Shown: positions 8,294 to 16,776 of the stretch, piece after piece
Position numbering within the stretch: the stretch's first letter is position 1
Layout of the letters: each line of letters starts with the position of its first letter
NCBI RefSeq assembly: GCF_026342035.1
Contig: NZ_JAPENM010000006.1
Coordinates: 310,001 to 374,000, forward strand
Length of the DNA stretch: 64,000 nt
Direction of reading: 5' to 3'
DNA from: Aldersonia sp. NBC_00410
Lineage (GTDB): Bacteria; Actinomycetota; Actinomycetes; Mycobacteriales; Mycobacteriaceae
Made by a program: the position numbers and the translations under genes
The notes under the pieces: generated by a model
The model's input: the letters and a program-made list of their open reading frames with translations, nothing else
What the model was told of the DNA's origin: nothing
Databases searched by the model: none

Positions 8294-9553
8294 ATGACTG
8301 CACCAGCTAAGCCGGCGGCGGGGTCGTGGACCGCGCATTACCCCGAACTGGGTACCGGCCCGGTTTCGTTCCGCGACTCGATCTCCCCCGAGTTCTATGC
8401 AGACGAGCGAGAAGGAATCTTCAAGCGTGCCTGGCTGAACCTCGCCCGGGTGGAGGAAACGCCGGCCGTCGGGAGTGTCGCGACCAAGGAGATCGAGGTC
8501 GTCGATGCGTCGGTTCTGCTCGTTCGCGGGCAGGATGACCGAATCCGCGCCTTCCACAACACGTGTCGGCAGCGCGGCCATAAGGTCGTCCCGGTCGGCC
8601 TGGCCGATGCCGCGGACGCCCGTGACAACTTGGCATGCCCGCGCTGCGGATGGCGTTATGCACTCGACGGCGCTCTGATCCACGTTCCGAACGAGTCGGA
8701 GTACTTCGGGCTGGATCGCGCAGCCCATGGCTTGATCGAGGTGCACTGCGATGTCTGGAACGGCTTCGTGTTCGTCAACTTCGACGAAACGCCGCGGCAG
8801 ACGCTGCGCGAGTTCCTCGGCCCGATGATCACGGGCCTCGACGATTACCCGTTCGACAAGCTGACCGAGCGCTACGAGTGGATTGCGCACAACAACAGCA
8901 ACTGGAAGATCTTCGCCGACGCGTTCCAGGAGTACTACCACGTTCCGTCGTTGCACAGCCAGCAGGTACCGGCGGCGGTCCGCAAGCCGAATGGCGGATT
9001 CACCTGTGCGCATTTCCAACTCGACGGTCCGCACCGCTTGGTATCGACGGCGGGCACACGGCGCTGGCTGCTCGATCCCGAATTCATGTACCCGATCGAA
9101 CGGGCGACCGAGAGCGGTCTCGTCGGTCCGTGGCGCTCGCCCGATCTCGGCCCCATCCCGGCAGGCGTGAACCCGGGCGGGGTGGAGAACTGGGGAATCA
9201 GCAATTTCCAGATCTTCCCGAATCTCGAGATCCTCATCTATCACGGCTGGTACCTGCTGTACCGGTACTGGCCGACCTCGCACAACACCCACCGCTTCGA
9301 GGCCTATACCTTTTTCCATCCGGCGCGCACCGTACACGAGCGGATCGAGCATGAGGTCGCGGCCGTGGTGCTCAAGGAATTCGCCCTGCAGGACGCCGGC
9401 ATGCTCGGCGGTACGCAGGCTGCCCTGGAATACGACATCGTGGACGACTTTCCGCTCAACGATCAGGAGATCCTGGTCCGGCACCTGCACAAGGTGGCAG
9501 TCGACTGGGTCGACGAATATCGGTTCGAGCGCGGCGAAACGGTGGTCCGATAA
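8294..9553 (+). CDS. Rieske oxygenase alpha homologue with a degenerate Rieske site
   Basis: Protein of 419 residues, collinear with the alpha protein at 2893-4164 over its whole length. The mononuclear iron ligands are kept (H216, H221, D367, with E213 in DAFQEYYH). The Rieske ligands are not: the first pair reads C91-R-Q93 and the second C115-x2-C118, so both histidines are replaced while three cysteines remain. A normal two-His Rieske cluster therefore cannot form; H88 or H96 might serve as substitutes. The frame is intact with a strong AGGAGG site, so it is not a simple pseudogene. It may be a partner subunit of the canonical alpha, a protein with another cluster type, or a non-redox protein. 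Confidence 0.88.
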   Translation: MTAPAKPAAGSWTAHYPELGTGPVSFRDSISPEFYADEREGIFKRAWLNLARVEETPAVGSVATKEIEVVDASVLLVRGQDDRIRAFHNTCRQRGHKVVPVGLADAADARDNLACPRCGWRYALDGALIHVPNESEYFGLDRAAHGLIEVHCDVWNGFVFVNFDETPRQTLREFLGPMITGLDDYPFDKLTERYEWIAHNNSNWKIFADAFQEYYHVPSLHSQQVPAAVRKPNGGFTCAHFQLDGPHRLVSTAGTRRWLLDPEFMYPIERATESGLVGPWRSPDLGPIPAGVNPGGVENWGISNFQIFPNLEILIYHGWYLLYRYWPTSHNTHRFEAYTFFHPARTVHERIEHEVAAVVLKEFALQDAGMLGGTQAALEYDIVDDFPLNDQEILVRHLHKVAVDWVDEYRFERGETVVR

Positions 9554-9888
9554 TGCCGAACACAATGTTGCCCAGTGCCTTCGCCGATCTCGAGGCGTTC
9601 GCACCGACCTGGTGCCTGGCCACTGAAACCGAGCGCTGGAATGCGCGCATTTCCAGCACGCTGCCGCAGCTCCGTGAGTTCTACGATGCCTTCTTCCCGC
9701 GGCTGGAGGAGGCGATCGAATATTGCGACAAGTTCGACCTCGATGATCTTCCGGAGGATGCACTCAACTTGCTGCACCTGATCTATTCACTCGTCCTGAT
9801 CGCGATGGCCGTCGAAATCATGCATCAGCCCGCGCCGGTCGATGGTGCGGACGCCGTGATGATCCGGACCGACGCACCCGTGCCCTGA
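9553..9888 (+). CDS. Small helical protein paired with the Rieske homologue (copy 2)
   Basis: Protein of 111 residues homologous to the product of 4168-4497, sharing FYDA, YCDKF, LDDLP and the PVP end. Its ATG overlaps the TAA of the degenerate Rieske gene in TAATG, so the two are translationally coupled. The two-gene module (oxygenase alpha plus this protein) has clearly been duplicated within the cluster. No cofactor motif is visible. The function is unknown; an oxygenase-associated subunit is the simplest reading. Confidence 0.83.
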   Translation: MPNTMLPSAFADLEAFAPTWCLATETERWNARISSTLPQLREFYDAFFPRLEEAIEYCDKFDLDDLPEDALNLLHLIYSLVLIAMAVEIMHQPAPVDGADAVMIRTDAPVP

Positions 9889-9955
9889 TTGCCGCGTGCT
9901 CCTTCGAAGCCCGCTGTCTTCCAACCCTGAGTCTTCAAATCGGAAAGGACAGGCC

Positions 9956-10801
9956 ATGAGTCTGCTGACCATCAACAAACTCACCGACACGGTCGGTGCC
10001 GAGGTTGTCGGCATCGATACCGCCCGCATGGTCAGCGACGATGCACTGGCTGAGGCGATTCTTGATGCCTTGGAGGACAACGGCATCCTCGTCTTTCCTG
10101 CTGCGCACTTCGATCCGGCGGATCAGGTCGACTTCTGCCGCCGGCTCGGCGCGATCGACCATTCGGCCGACGGTCACCACGCCGTGCCCGGTATCTATCC
10201 GGTGACGTTGGACAAGTCGAAGAACTCGTCGGCGGCCTACCTGAAGGCCACCTTCGACTGGCACATCGACGGATGCACTCCGACCGACAACTCATACCCG
10301 CAGATGGCGACCGTGCTCTCGGCCGTCCAGGTCGCCAGCAGCGGTGGTGAAACCGAGTTCGCCAGTTCGTATGCGGCCTACGACGGGCTCACCGATGAGG
10401 AGAAGGAGCGCTTCGGCTCGCTTCGCGTGGTGCATTCGCTCGAGGCGTCACAGAGCCGGGTCAACCCCGATCCGACACCGGAACAGCTGGCGCAATGGCG
10501 ATCCCGGCCCACTCACGAACATCCGCTGATCTGGAGTCACCGCAGCGGCCGTAAGTCGCTGGTACTGGGCGCCTCGGCCCACTATGTGGTCGGCATGGAC
10601 TTCGACGAGGGCCGTGCCCTGCTCGACGAACTGCTCGAGCGCGCCACCACCGCAGAGCAGGTGTACAGCCACAACTGGTCGGTCGGTGACACGGTCATCT
10701 GGGACAACCGTGGCGTGCTGCACCGGGCCGCGCCCTACGACGCCAACTCGCCGCGCGAGATGCTGCGCACCACGGTGCTCGGCGACGAGCCGATCCAGTA
10801 G
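9956..10801 (+). CDS. TauD/TfdA-family Fe(II)/2-oxoglutarate dioxygenase
   Basis: Dioxygenase of 281 residues expected to couple 2-oxoglutarate decarboxylation to hydroxylation or cleavage of a substrate. The Fe(II) triad is visible as H103-x-D105 in FDWHIDG and H256 in RGVLHRAAP, with the 2-oxoglutarate-binding Arg shortly after. The start follows GGAAAGGA by six bases. It is co-directional with the oxygenase genes, 67 bases downstream. Family members act on sulfonates, aryloxyalkanoates, carnitine precursors and sterol side chains, so the substrate is open. Confidence 0.92.
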   Translation: MSLLTINKLTDTVGAEVVGIDTARMVSDDALAEAILDALEDNGILVFPAAHFDPADQVDFCRRLGAIDHSADGHHAVPGIYPVTLDKSKNSSAAYLKATFDWHIDGCTPTDNSYPQMATVLSAVQVASSGGETEFASSYAAYDGLTDEEKERFGSLRVVHSLEASQSRVNPDPTPEQLAQWRSRPTHEHPLIWSHRSGRKSLVLGASAHYVVGMDFDEGRALLDELLERATTAEQVYSHNWSVGDTVIWDNRGVLHRAAPYDANSPREMLRTTVLGDEPIQ

Positions 10802-10842
10802 TCCTCTTCCACAAACTAGTTCACCTGAACAGGAGTTCATAG

Positions 10843-11163
10843 ATGGCCAAGTCATTGCTGTTCGTCGAGGGCGAGCCCGCCTCGGCAGACGTCCTCGACG
10901 ATTACCACCGCTGGCACAACGAGGTTCATATTCCCGAGATGCTTGCGCTCGACGGCTTTGTCGGGGCCCGGCGGTGGCAGACCGACGGTGACACCTTCAT
11001 CACCCTCTACGAGATCGACACCGACGTGGAGACCGCCAAGGCAACCCTGAAGGCGTTCTTCGCCAGTGGCGAGATGTCGAAGCCCGTCGGGGTCGCGACC
11101 GATAAGCCGGCGGTCATGCGGTACCTGAGCCTGATCCACGAGGCTCACGACTCGGCGAGCTGA
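10843..11163 (+). CDS. Small EthD-like alpha/beta-barrel protein
   Basis: Protein of 106 residues with the pattern of a dimeric ferredoxin-like alpha+beta barrel, as in EthD. It has a basic and His-containing segment, YHRWHNEVHIPEM, near residue 21. Such proteins are often small accessory or ring-modifying enzymes in degradation clusters. AGGAG precedes the ATG. It lies between the dioxygenase and the decarboxylase-like gene, in the same direction. The family call rests on this motif and on length. Confidence 0.7.
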   Translation: MAKSLLFVEGEPASADVLDDYHRWHNEVHIPEMLALDGFVGARRWQTDGDTFITLYEIDTDVETAKATLKAFFASGEMSKPVGVATDKPAVMRYLSLIHEAHDSAS

Positions 11164-11186
11164 CGATCGGGCGAGCTGACAATCGA

Positions 11187-11726
11187 ATGACATCCCGACA
11201 TCCGCTGCGGTTGGCACCGATGCCGTCCGACGAATGGACCGACGAGGTCCGTTCGTCGCTGACGTCACTGCTCCCCGCCGAGCGCGCCAACCGGGCCGAT
11301 GCCGGCAATGTGTTGTCCACGCTGGTACGCCACACCGATCTGACCCGGGCGTACCTGCCCTTCAACACCTATCTGCTGCGGGACTCGACGCTGTCGCCGC
11401 GCATCCGCGAAGTGGCGCTGATGCGGGTGGTTCACCGTCGAGGCTGTGATTACCTGTGGTCGCATCACATTCCGCTGGCGCATCGTGCCGGGCTCACGGA
11501 CGCCGATATCGACGGCATTCGCGACGGAGCACCCGCCGACGGGTGCGATCGGCTCGTGGTCGCTGCCGTCGACGATCTCGACACGCAGGGCACCATCTCC
11601 GCCGAGGTCTGGGACCAACTCGGCAAGCATTTCGACGACAAGCAACGAATGGATCTCGTCTTCACGATCGGCGGATACGCCCTGCTCGCGATGGCGGTCA
11701 ACACCTTCGGCGTGGAGGACGAGTGA
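11187..11726 (+). CDS. Carboxymuconolactone decarboxylase (AhpD-like) family protein
   Basis: Helical protein of 179 residues of the CMD/AhpD fold. The conserved region EVALMRVVHRRGCDYLWSHH contains one Cys and the downstream His, but not the CxxC pair of peroxidase-type AhpD members. It may be a decarboxylase or lactone-acting enzyme of the pathway. Its stop codon overlaps the GTG start of the acyl-CoA dehydrogenase in GTGA, which ties it to the same operon. The exact reaction cannot be told. Confidence 0.82.
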   Translation: MTSRHPLRLAPMPSDEWTDEVRSSLTSLLPAERANRADAGNVLSTLVRHTDLTRAYLPFNTYLLRDSTLSPRIREVALMRVVHRRGCDYLWSHHIPLAHRAGLTDADIDGIRDGAPADGCDRLVVAAVDDLDTQGTISAEVWDQLGKHFDDKQRMDLVFTIGGYALLAMAVNTFGVEDE

Positions 11727-12862
11727 ACAAGGCAGCACCGGAAACCGAGCTGTTCCTGCGAACGGCTCGGAATTTCCTCGACAAGAGCGCATCGGTGAGC
11801 CATCAGCGTGCGCTGCACGCAGATGGCCGCTCCTACGACCCGGCATGGTGGGAACAGGCCGCCGGGCTCGGCTGGGCCGGTCTGCTGGTCCCGGAAGAAC
11901 TCGGTGGCGGCAGCGTGTCGGGCGACGGCCTACACGATCTCGCTGCGATCGCGGAGCTGATGGGAGCCACGGTTGCCCCAGGTCCGCTGTATCCGGTGAG
12001 CGTGGTGCTCGCAGGATTGGTCGACGCCGAGAACCGCGCCGACCACGCGAGCACTATCGGCGACCTCGTGGACGGTCGAAAGGTGGCGAGCTGGGCGGTC
12101 GAGGAGCCGGGCCGGCAGTTCAGCCCGCACGAGCCGACGGTGGTCGCGACGCGGACGCCGGACGGCTATCGCCTGGACGGCGTGAAGGATCGCGTCGAGG
12201 CCGGTTCGGAGGCCGACCTCCTGCTGGTGACCGCGCGCGCCGACGACGGCGTGCGACAGTTCCTCGTCCCGGCAACCGGGGCCGGGGTAACCGTGCGACC
12301 ACAGCGCAGCCTTGACCTCGTAAAGCATTATGCCCGAATCGAGTTCGATTCAGCAGAGGTCGGCGCCGCTGCGGTGGTGGGTACCGCCGAGCAAACACGG
12401 CAACTGATCGGGCGACAGTCCGATATCGCCAACGTCCTACAGTGCGCCGAGATCGTCGGAGCAATCGACACCGTGCTGAAGTTGACCCTCGAGTGGTCCC
12501 AGCAGCGGTACACCTTCGGTCGGCCACTGGCCTCCTACCAGGCTCTCAAGCACCGGATCGCCGACATGACCATGTGGCTGCACGCATGTCGCGGGATCAC
12601 CGCTGGTGCCGTGGCGGAGGTTGCCGCGGGCAATCCGGCCGCCCCGATCTGGGTCGCCGCCGCGAAGTCCTATCTCGGGGAGCATGCCGGACTATTGGTG
12701 CAGGAATGCGTTCAGTTGCACGGCGGCATCGGCGTGACCTGGGAGCACGATCTGCACGTCTACCTTAGACGGATCGCTCTGTATCGCAACATGTTCGGTA
12801 CGACCACCGAGCATCACCGACTGATTGCTCGCAGCGCAGCAGAGGGGACTCCCGCCGCATGA
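11723..12862 (+). CDS. Acyl-CoA dehydrogenase family protein, subunit 1 of a pair
   Basis: FAD-dependent acyl-CoA dehydrogenase fold, 379 residues from a GTG that overlaps the previous stop. The C-terminal region carries HGGIGVTWEHDLH, typical of one partner in the two-gene actinobacterial enzymes. In Mycobacterium such pairs (for example FadE28-FadE29) form heterotetramers acting on CoA esters of steroid side chains. Its stop overlaps the ATG of the next acyl-CoA dehydrogenase in ATGA, which supports a complex made in equal amounts. It should introduce a double bond into a CoA-activated intermediate. Confidence 0.88.
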   Translation: MNKAAPETELFLRTARNFLDKSASVSHQRALHADGRSYDPAWWEQAAGLGWAGLLVPEELGGGSVSGDGLHDLAAIAELMGATVAPGPLYPVSVVLAGLVDAENRADHASTIGDLVDGRKVASWAVEEPGRQFSPHEPTVVATRTPDGYRLDGVKDRVEAGSEADLLLVTARADDGVRQFLVPATGAGVTVRPQRSLDLVKHYARIEFDSAEVGAAAVVGTAEQTRQLIGRQSDIANVLQCAEIVGAIDTVLKLTLEWSQQRYTFGRPLASYQALKHRIADMTMWLHACRGITAGAVAEVAAGNPAAPIWVAAAKSYLGEHAGLLVQECVQLHGGIGVTWEHDLHVYLRRIALYRNMFGTTTEHHRLIARSAAEGTPAA

Positions 12863-14109
12863 CCGAGACAACGGCCCACGCCGCAACGGAATCGGTGCAG
12901 GAGTTCGCGGCCCGGGCACGCGAGTGGCTCGCCGAGAACATGCCGCGCCTGGACCCGGCGAATCCGCCCCTGGCCGGCCGTGGCGACGATGCCGCATGGC
13001 AGCGGGCGCGCGAACTTCAGCAATTGCTGTACTCGGGCGGCTTTGCGGGCATCTGCTTCCCGCGTGAATACGGCGGACTCGGGCTGGACCCGGCCTACCA
13101 ACGTGCCTTCGACATCGAAGTAGCGCAGTACGAGATGCCGCTGATTCTCAATGTCCCAACCTTCACCATTTGTGCGGCGACGCTGCTCGATACCGGATCC
13201 GAAGAACAGAAACACCAACGTATTTCGGCTGTGCTGCGCGGCGAAGAAGTGCTGGTGCAGTTGCTGTCCGAGCCCAGCGGAGGTTCGGATCTCGCCGGCT
13301 TGATCACCCGCGCGGAGCGTGACGGAGACACCTGGGTGATCCACGGCGCAAAGACCTGGAGCACCAGTGCGTTCGCGGCGGACTACGGACTGCTCTTGGT
13401 GCGCACCGATCCCACCGTGCCCAAGCACGAGGGACTGACCATGTTCCTCGTACCGATCAATTCACCCGGCGTGGAGTTGCGTCGCATCGAACAGGTCGAC
13501 GGTTCGAACGACTTCTGCACGGAGTTCTTCGACGGGCTTCGGCTCGGCGACGATGCGGTGGTCGGCGAGGTCAACGGCGGCTGGGCGGTCGCATCGAGGT
13601 TGCTGTTCCATGAGCGCCGCGCAGTCGGGCAGGGATCGGAGTTCGCCAGTGGCCGCGGCCGCGAGCGCTCCGAGGAGTCGACCGGCGACCTCGTGGCCTT
13701 GGCGCGATCCGTCGGTGCCGCAGACGACCCGCTCGTGCAGGACAAGGTCGGCCGGGTGCTGGCGCGGCGCATGGTGCGCGATCGCCTGGTCGAGCACGTC
13801 TCCGGGGCCATGCGGGACGGCTCGTTGCCGCCGGCCGCGGGGTCGATCATTCGGCTCTTCCATTCCGATGTGACGTTCCTCGAGGTCGACACCGCCACGG
13901 AGATCGCCGGCGGGTTCGGCGTCGTCGAGGGCGAGGAGCAACTGCTGGGCGTCGGGGAGCGGTATTTGTCGCGTCAGACGGTCGCGCTGGGCGGCGGGAG
14001 CAACGAGATGGCTCGCAATGTCATCGGTGAGCGGGTGCTCGGGCTGCCTCGGGAGTACGCCGCCGATCGCGGCGTGCCGTTCAATGAGGTGCGGCACAAC
14101 CGGCTCTGA
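12859..14109 (+). CDS. Acyl-CoA dehydrogenase family protein, subunit 2 of a pair
   Basis: Acyl-CoA dehydrogenase of 416 residues. It has the FAD/substrate-binding middle region with LSEPSGGSDL near residue 137 and a C-terminal segment ending in RNVIGERVLGLPRE. It is translationally coupled to the preceding gene (ATGA). The pair is longest at the N-terminus here and differs strongly in sequence, as expected of unlike subunits rather than a recent duplication. It closes the catabolic cluster, since the next frame downstream is a decayed, unrelated gene. The substrate is likely the CoA ester of the ring- or chain-oxidised compound. Confidence 0.88.
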   Translation: MTETTAHAATESVQEFAARAREWLAENMPRLDPANPPLAGRGDDAAWQRARELQQLLYSGGFAGICFPREYGGLGLDPAYQRAFDIEVAQYEMPLILNVPTFTICAATLLDTGSEEQKHQRISAVLRGEEVLVQLLSEPSGGSDLAGLITRAERDGDTWVIHGAKTWSTSAFAADYGLLLVRTDPTVPKHEGLTMFLVPINSPGVELRRIEQVDGSNDFCTEFFDGLRLGDDAVVGEVNGGWAVASRLLFHERRAVGQGSEFASGRGRERSEESTGDLVALARSVGAADDPLVQDKVGRVLARRMVRDRLVEHVSGAMRDGSLPPAAGSIIRLFHSDVTFLEVDTATEIAGGFGVVEGEEQLLGVGERYLSRQTVALGGGSNEMARNVIGERVLGLPREYAADRGVPFNEVRHNRL

Positions 14110-14329
14110 GAAGTCGGTTCAGTTTGATGACCAACACCTACATGTGGGTTGTGATTCCGTTGGCCCGGTCCGCCGCGTAGGCTCCGATGGTGACCGATGT
14201 TCGCCGTCCGGCGGCGCCGTCAGGTCTCGGGCTCGATCGGCTGCTGATCGATGCGAAGCTCACCGTCCCGCAATCGCGGCCGGGTTGGGTGAGTCCTACG
14301 GGATCGGCGTGGACAGCGATGTTGTTGCC

Positions 14330-14700
14330 CGGCGGGTACACGTTCGAGACCCCACCACCGCTGGTCACCCCGGACGGCATCGTGCCGTCCCGCGACCGGC
14401 GCGCGCAAACTGCATCTGCGGACGCTGTTCTGCTACGGCTACACCGGCATCACTCCGGCGATGTGCATGCGGCTCACCGGAATCGGGTCGCAGTACCTGG
14501 TCGCGTTCAAGGACCACGAAGGTGGATTTTTCGCCGGCGCCCTGGCCTATGCGTTGACGTTGCCGCCCGACATTCCCGCTGCGCGGTTCTGGTCGGTGAC
14601 GTTGTGCAAGGGGTTCTTTGTGATCCTGCGCCTGTACAGCCCGCTCGGTTCGTTCTTCGACAAGACCTGGCGGCCCGGCGAGGTCGGGCGGATCGGGTGA
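14330..14700 (+). pseudogene. Remnant of a DUF1254/DUF1214 protein
   Basis: Fragments of a DUF1254-type protein lie in two frames. YTFETPPPLVTPDG is in one frame up to about 14390; then GYTGITPAM, GIGSQYLVAFKD, LPPDIPAARFWSVTL and ILRLYSPL continue in another frame to the stop at 14700. A frameshift near 14395-14405 separates them. The stretch normally found between FWSVTL and the final segment is missing, so there is also an internal deletion. The usual N-terminal half is not recognisable upstream. I judge it non-functional. Confidence 0.75.
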
Positions 14701-14746
14701 TGTTCGGAAGCGTTTCACAATGCAAACAGTGCTGGAGGCACCGGTC

Positions 14747-16141
14747 ATGACGGAGAAGCGGTTGACAAGGGAAGAGCGGAAGGCCCAGGGCAAGGCCGCC
14801 CGCACGCGGGTGCCGCTGGAGGCGCATGGCGAGTTCGCGCCTGCGCCCGGACGGGATCCGGTGGGGCTGTTGTTGAGTCAGGCACCGTCGCGGGTATCGG
14901 AGTTGGTGCCGATCCGGCATGGCCGGATGTTGGTGTCGCCGTTCACCTATTACCGGGGTGCCGCACTGCCGATGGCTGCCGATCTGGCCGCGACGCCGTC
15001 CACGGATGTGCGGGTTCAATTGTGTGGGGACGCGCATCTGTCGAACTTCGGTGCGTTCGCCGCACCGGATCGTCGGTTGGTGTTCGACGTCAACGACTTC
15101 GACGAGACACTGCCGGGTCCCTTCGAGTGGGACGTGAAGCGGTTGGCCGCCAGCCTGACGATCGCGGGGCGGGACAACGACTTCACCACCGAGCAATGCC
15201 GCGCAGGTGTACTGGCCGCTGTCAAGGCATACCGCACCGCGCTGCGCGAGTTCGCTCATATGCCGATGCTCGGTGTTTGGTATGCCCGTCTGGATATCGA
15301 CGACGCAGTGCGCGGGTTGAGCTCGCAACTCGACGCCAAGCGGGTCCGCAAGACCGAGAAGATGCTGGCGAAGGCGCGCACCCGCGACAGCATGTCGGCC
15401 CTGAGCAAGCTCACCACCGTGGTCGGGGGACAGCGCCGGATCATCAGTGACCCGCCGCTGATCGTGCCGGTCGAGGAACTGTTCTCCGACATGGAGGCCG
15501 ATGCTCTCGCCACGATGATCAATACGCTGCTCGGTAAGTATCTGGGCACCCTGCAGTCGGATCGGCGGCACCTGCTGCGGCAGTTCGATCTTGTTCAGGT
15601 GGCGCGGAAGGTTGTCGGTGTCGGCAGTGTGGGCACTCGCGCGTGGATTCTGCTGCTCGAGGCCGGCGACGGCACGGAGCCGTTGTTCTTACAGGCCAAG
15701 GAGGCGCAGATATCGGTGCTGGCCGATTACTGTGGCGCCAGCGAGTATGACGATCAGGGACAACGAGTGGTCGCCGGGCAGCACCTGATGCAGGCGGCCA
15801 GCGACATCTTTCTCGGCTGGCAACGCACCACGGGCCCCGACGGAATCGAGCGCGACTTCTACGTCCGTCAGTTGCGGGACTGGAAATTCTCCATTCCGAT
15901 CGAGCAACTGCTCCCGCAGGGGATGGCGGTCTACGCCGGTTGGTGCGGCTGGACCCTGGCCCGCGCCCACGCCCGCTCCGGAGACCGCATCGCGTTGGCC
16001 GGCTACCTCGGCAAGAGCGAAACCTTCGACAACGCCATCGCCGATTTCTCCGAGACGTATGCCGATCAGAACGAACGTGATTTCGCAGCGCTGGCCGCCG
16101 CGGTCAGCGACGGACGTGCCGAGGCACAGTCGGGCCTCTAG
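14747..16141 (+). CDS. DUF2252 family protein (kinase-like fold)
   Basis: Protein of 464 residues of the DUF2252 family, common in actinobacteria and distantly related in fold to kinases and phosphotransferases. The phosphotransferase-like signatures are GDAHLSNFG (a catalytic-loop-like HxxN) and FDVNDFDET (a metal-binding-like Asp). The ATG at 14747 is chosen because GGAGG lies just before it; an ATG at 14720 would add nine residues. No biochemical role is established that I could name. It is followed by a strong hairpin shared with the convergent channel gene. Confidence 0.85.
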   Translation: MTEKRLTREERKAQGKAARTRVPLEAHGEFAPAPGRDPVGLLLSQAPSRVSELVPIRHGRMLVSPFTYYRGAALPMAADLAATPSTDVRVQLCGDAHLSNFGAFAAPDRRLVFDVNDFDETLPGPFEWDVKRLAASLTIAGRDNDFTTEQCRAGVLAAVKAYRTALREFAHMPMLGVWYARLDIDDAVRGLSSQLDAKRVRKTEKMLAKARTRDSMSALSKLTTVVGGQRRIISDPPLIVPVEELFSDMEADALATMINTLLGKYLGTLQSDRRHLLRQFDLVQVARKVVGVGSVGTRAWILLLEAGDGTEPLFLQAKEAQISVLADYCGASEYDDQGQRVVAGQHLMQAASDIFLGWQRTTGPDGIERDFYVRQLRDWKFSIPIEQLLPQGMAVYAGWCGWTLARAHARSGDRIALAGYLGKSETFDNAIADFSETYADQNERDFAALAAAVSDGRAEAQSGL

Positions 16142-16152
16142 AACTCGATGAG

Positions 16153-16187
16153 GAATGACCGTGCCGGGCACAGGGGCACGGTCATTC
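16153..16187. terminator. Bidirectional hairpin terminator
   Basis: A perfect 13-bp stem (GAATGACCGTGCC and its complement) encloses a 9-base loop between the convergent DUF2252 and K+ channel genes. Flanking AACTCGA and TCGAGTT extend the pairing. The right arm overlaps the stop of the channel gene. Confidence 0.8.
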
Positions 16188-16721
16188 GAGTTTGGCGCCG
16201 CCCGTCCGCGCGCGCTCGACCGCGCCGAAGATGATCCGGCCGCCGATACCGAGCAGGAAAAGGTTGGCGAGCATTTGAACGGTGACGACCGCTCGGGTCG
16301 TGGCGGTGACGGCGACGATGTCGCCGAAGCCGACCGTCGAAAGGACGGTGACCGTGAAGTACAGCGACCCCATTCGAGACAGGCTCTGCGAGAAGCTGTC
16401 CGGGCTCGCCTCGGCCATCAGGTAGTACATGACCGAGCATCCGATCAGGTAGAGCGGTACGACCACCGCAAGCGCCTCGGCGGCCTGTAGGACCGGTGCG
16501 GTCGACTGTAGGATCCGCTGAAACTGCCAGGCGATGACTACACCGACGGCAAGGAACACGCCGGCCAGCAACAGCCAGCTGCCCTTGTCGTCGAGTTCGT
16601 CCAGCGGCGCAACGAAATACAAGGTGAGGAGTACTGCCGCCGTCAGCGTTGGGCGTACCACCGCCTTGCGCCTTCGGGCACGGCGGGCCCTGCCCGGCAG
16701 GGAATTCCGGGAATCCGACAT
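16182..16721 (-). CDS. Two-pore-helix potassium channel family protein
   Basis: Small membrane protein of 179 residues with an ion-channel pore. The N-terminus is very basic, then hydrophobic segments lie near residues 23-40, 48-65 and 80-101. The pore helix leads to the selectivity filter TVGFGD (129-134), and a final membrane segment follows. There is no RCK or other regulatory domain. It should form a tetrameric K+ channel in the plasma membrane. GGAGG precedes the ATG. The downstream terminator is shared with the DUF2252 gene. Confidence 0.88.
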   Translation of the reverse strand: MSDSRNSLPGRARRARRRKAVVRPTLTAAVLLTLYFVAPLDELDDKGSWLLLAGVFLAVGVVIAWQFQRILQSTAPVLQAAEALAVVVPLYLIGCSVMYYLMAEASPDSFSQSLSRMGSLYFTVTVLSTVGFGDIVAVTATTRAVVTVQMLANLFLLGIGGRIIFGAVERARTGGAKLE

Positions 16722-16776
16722 TGCATCACCTCCGCGTCGAACGGGGGTTTCTTTGCGGGCGTCCGATATTCGGGCC

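Noticed and set aside
10819-10830. Palindrome GTTCACCTGAAC before the EthD-like gene
   Set aside because: Short, single copy and close to a ribosome-binding site; likely chance.
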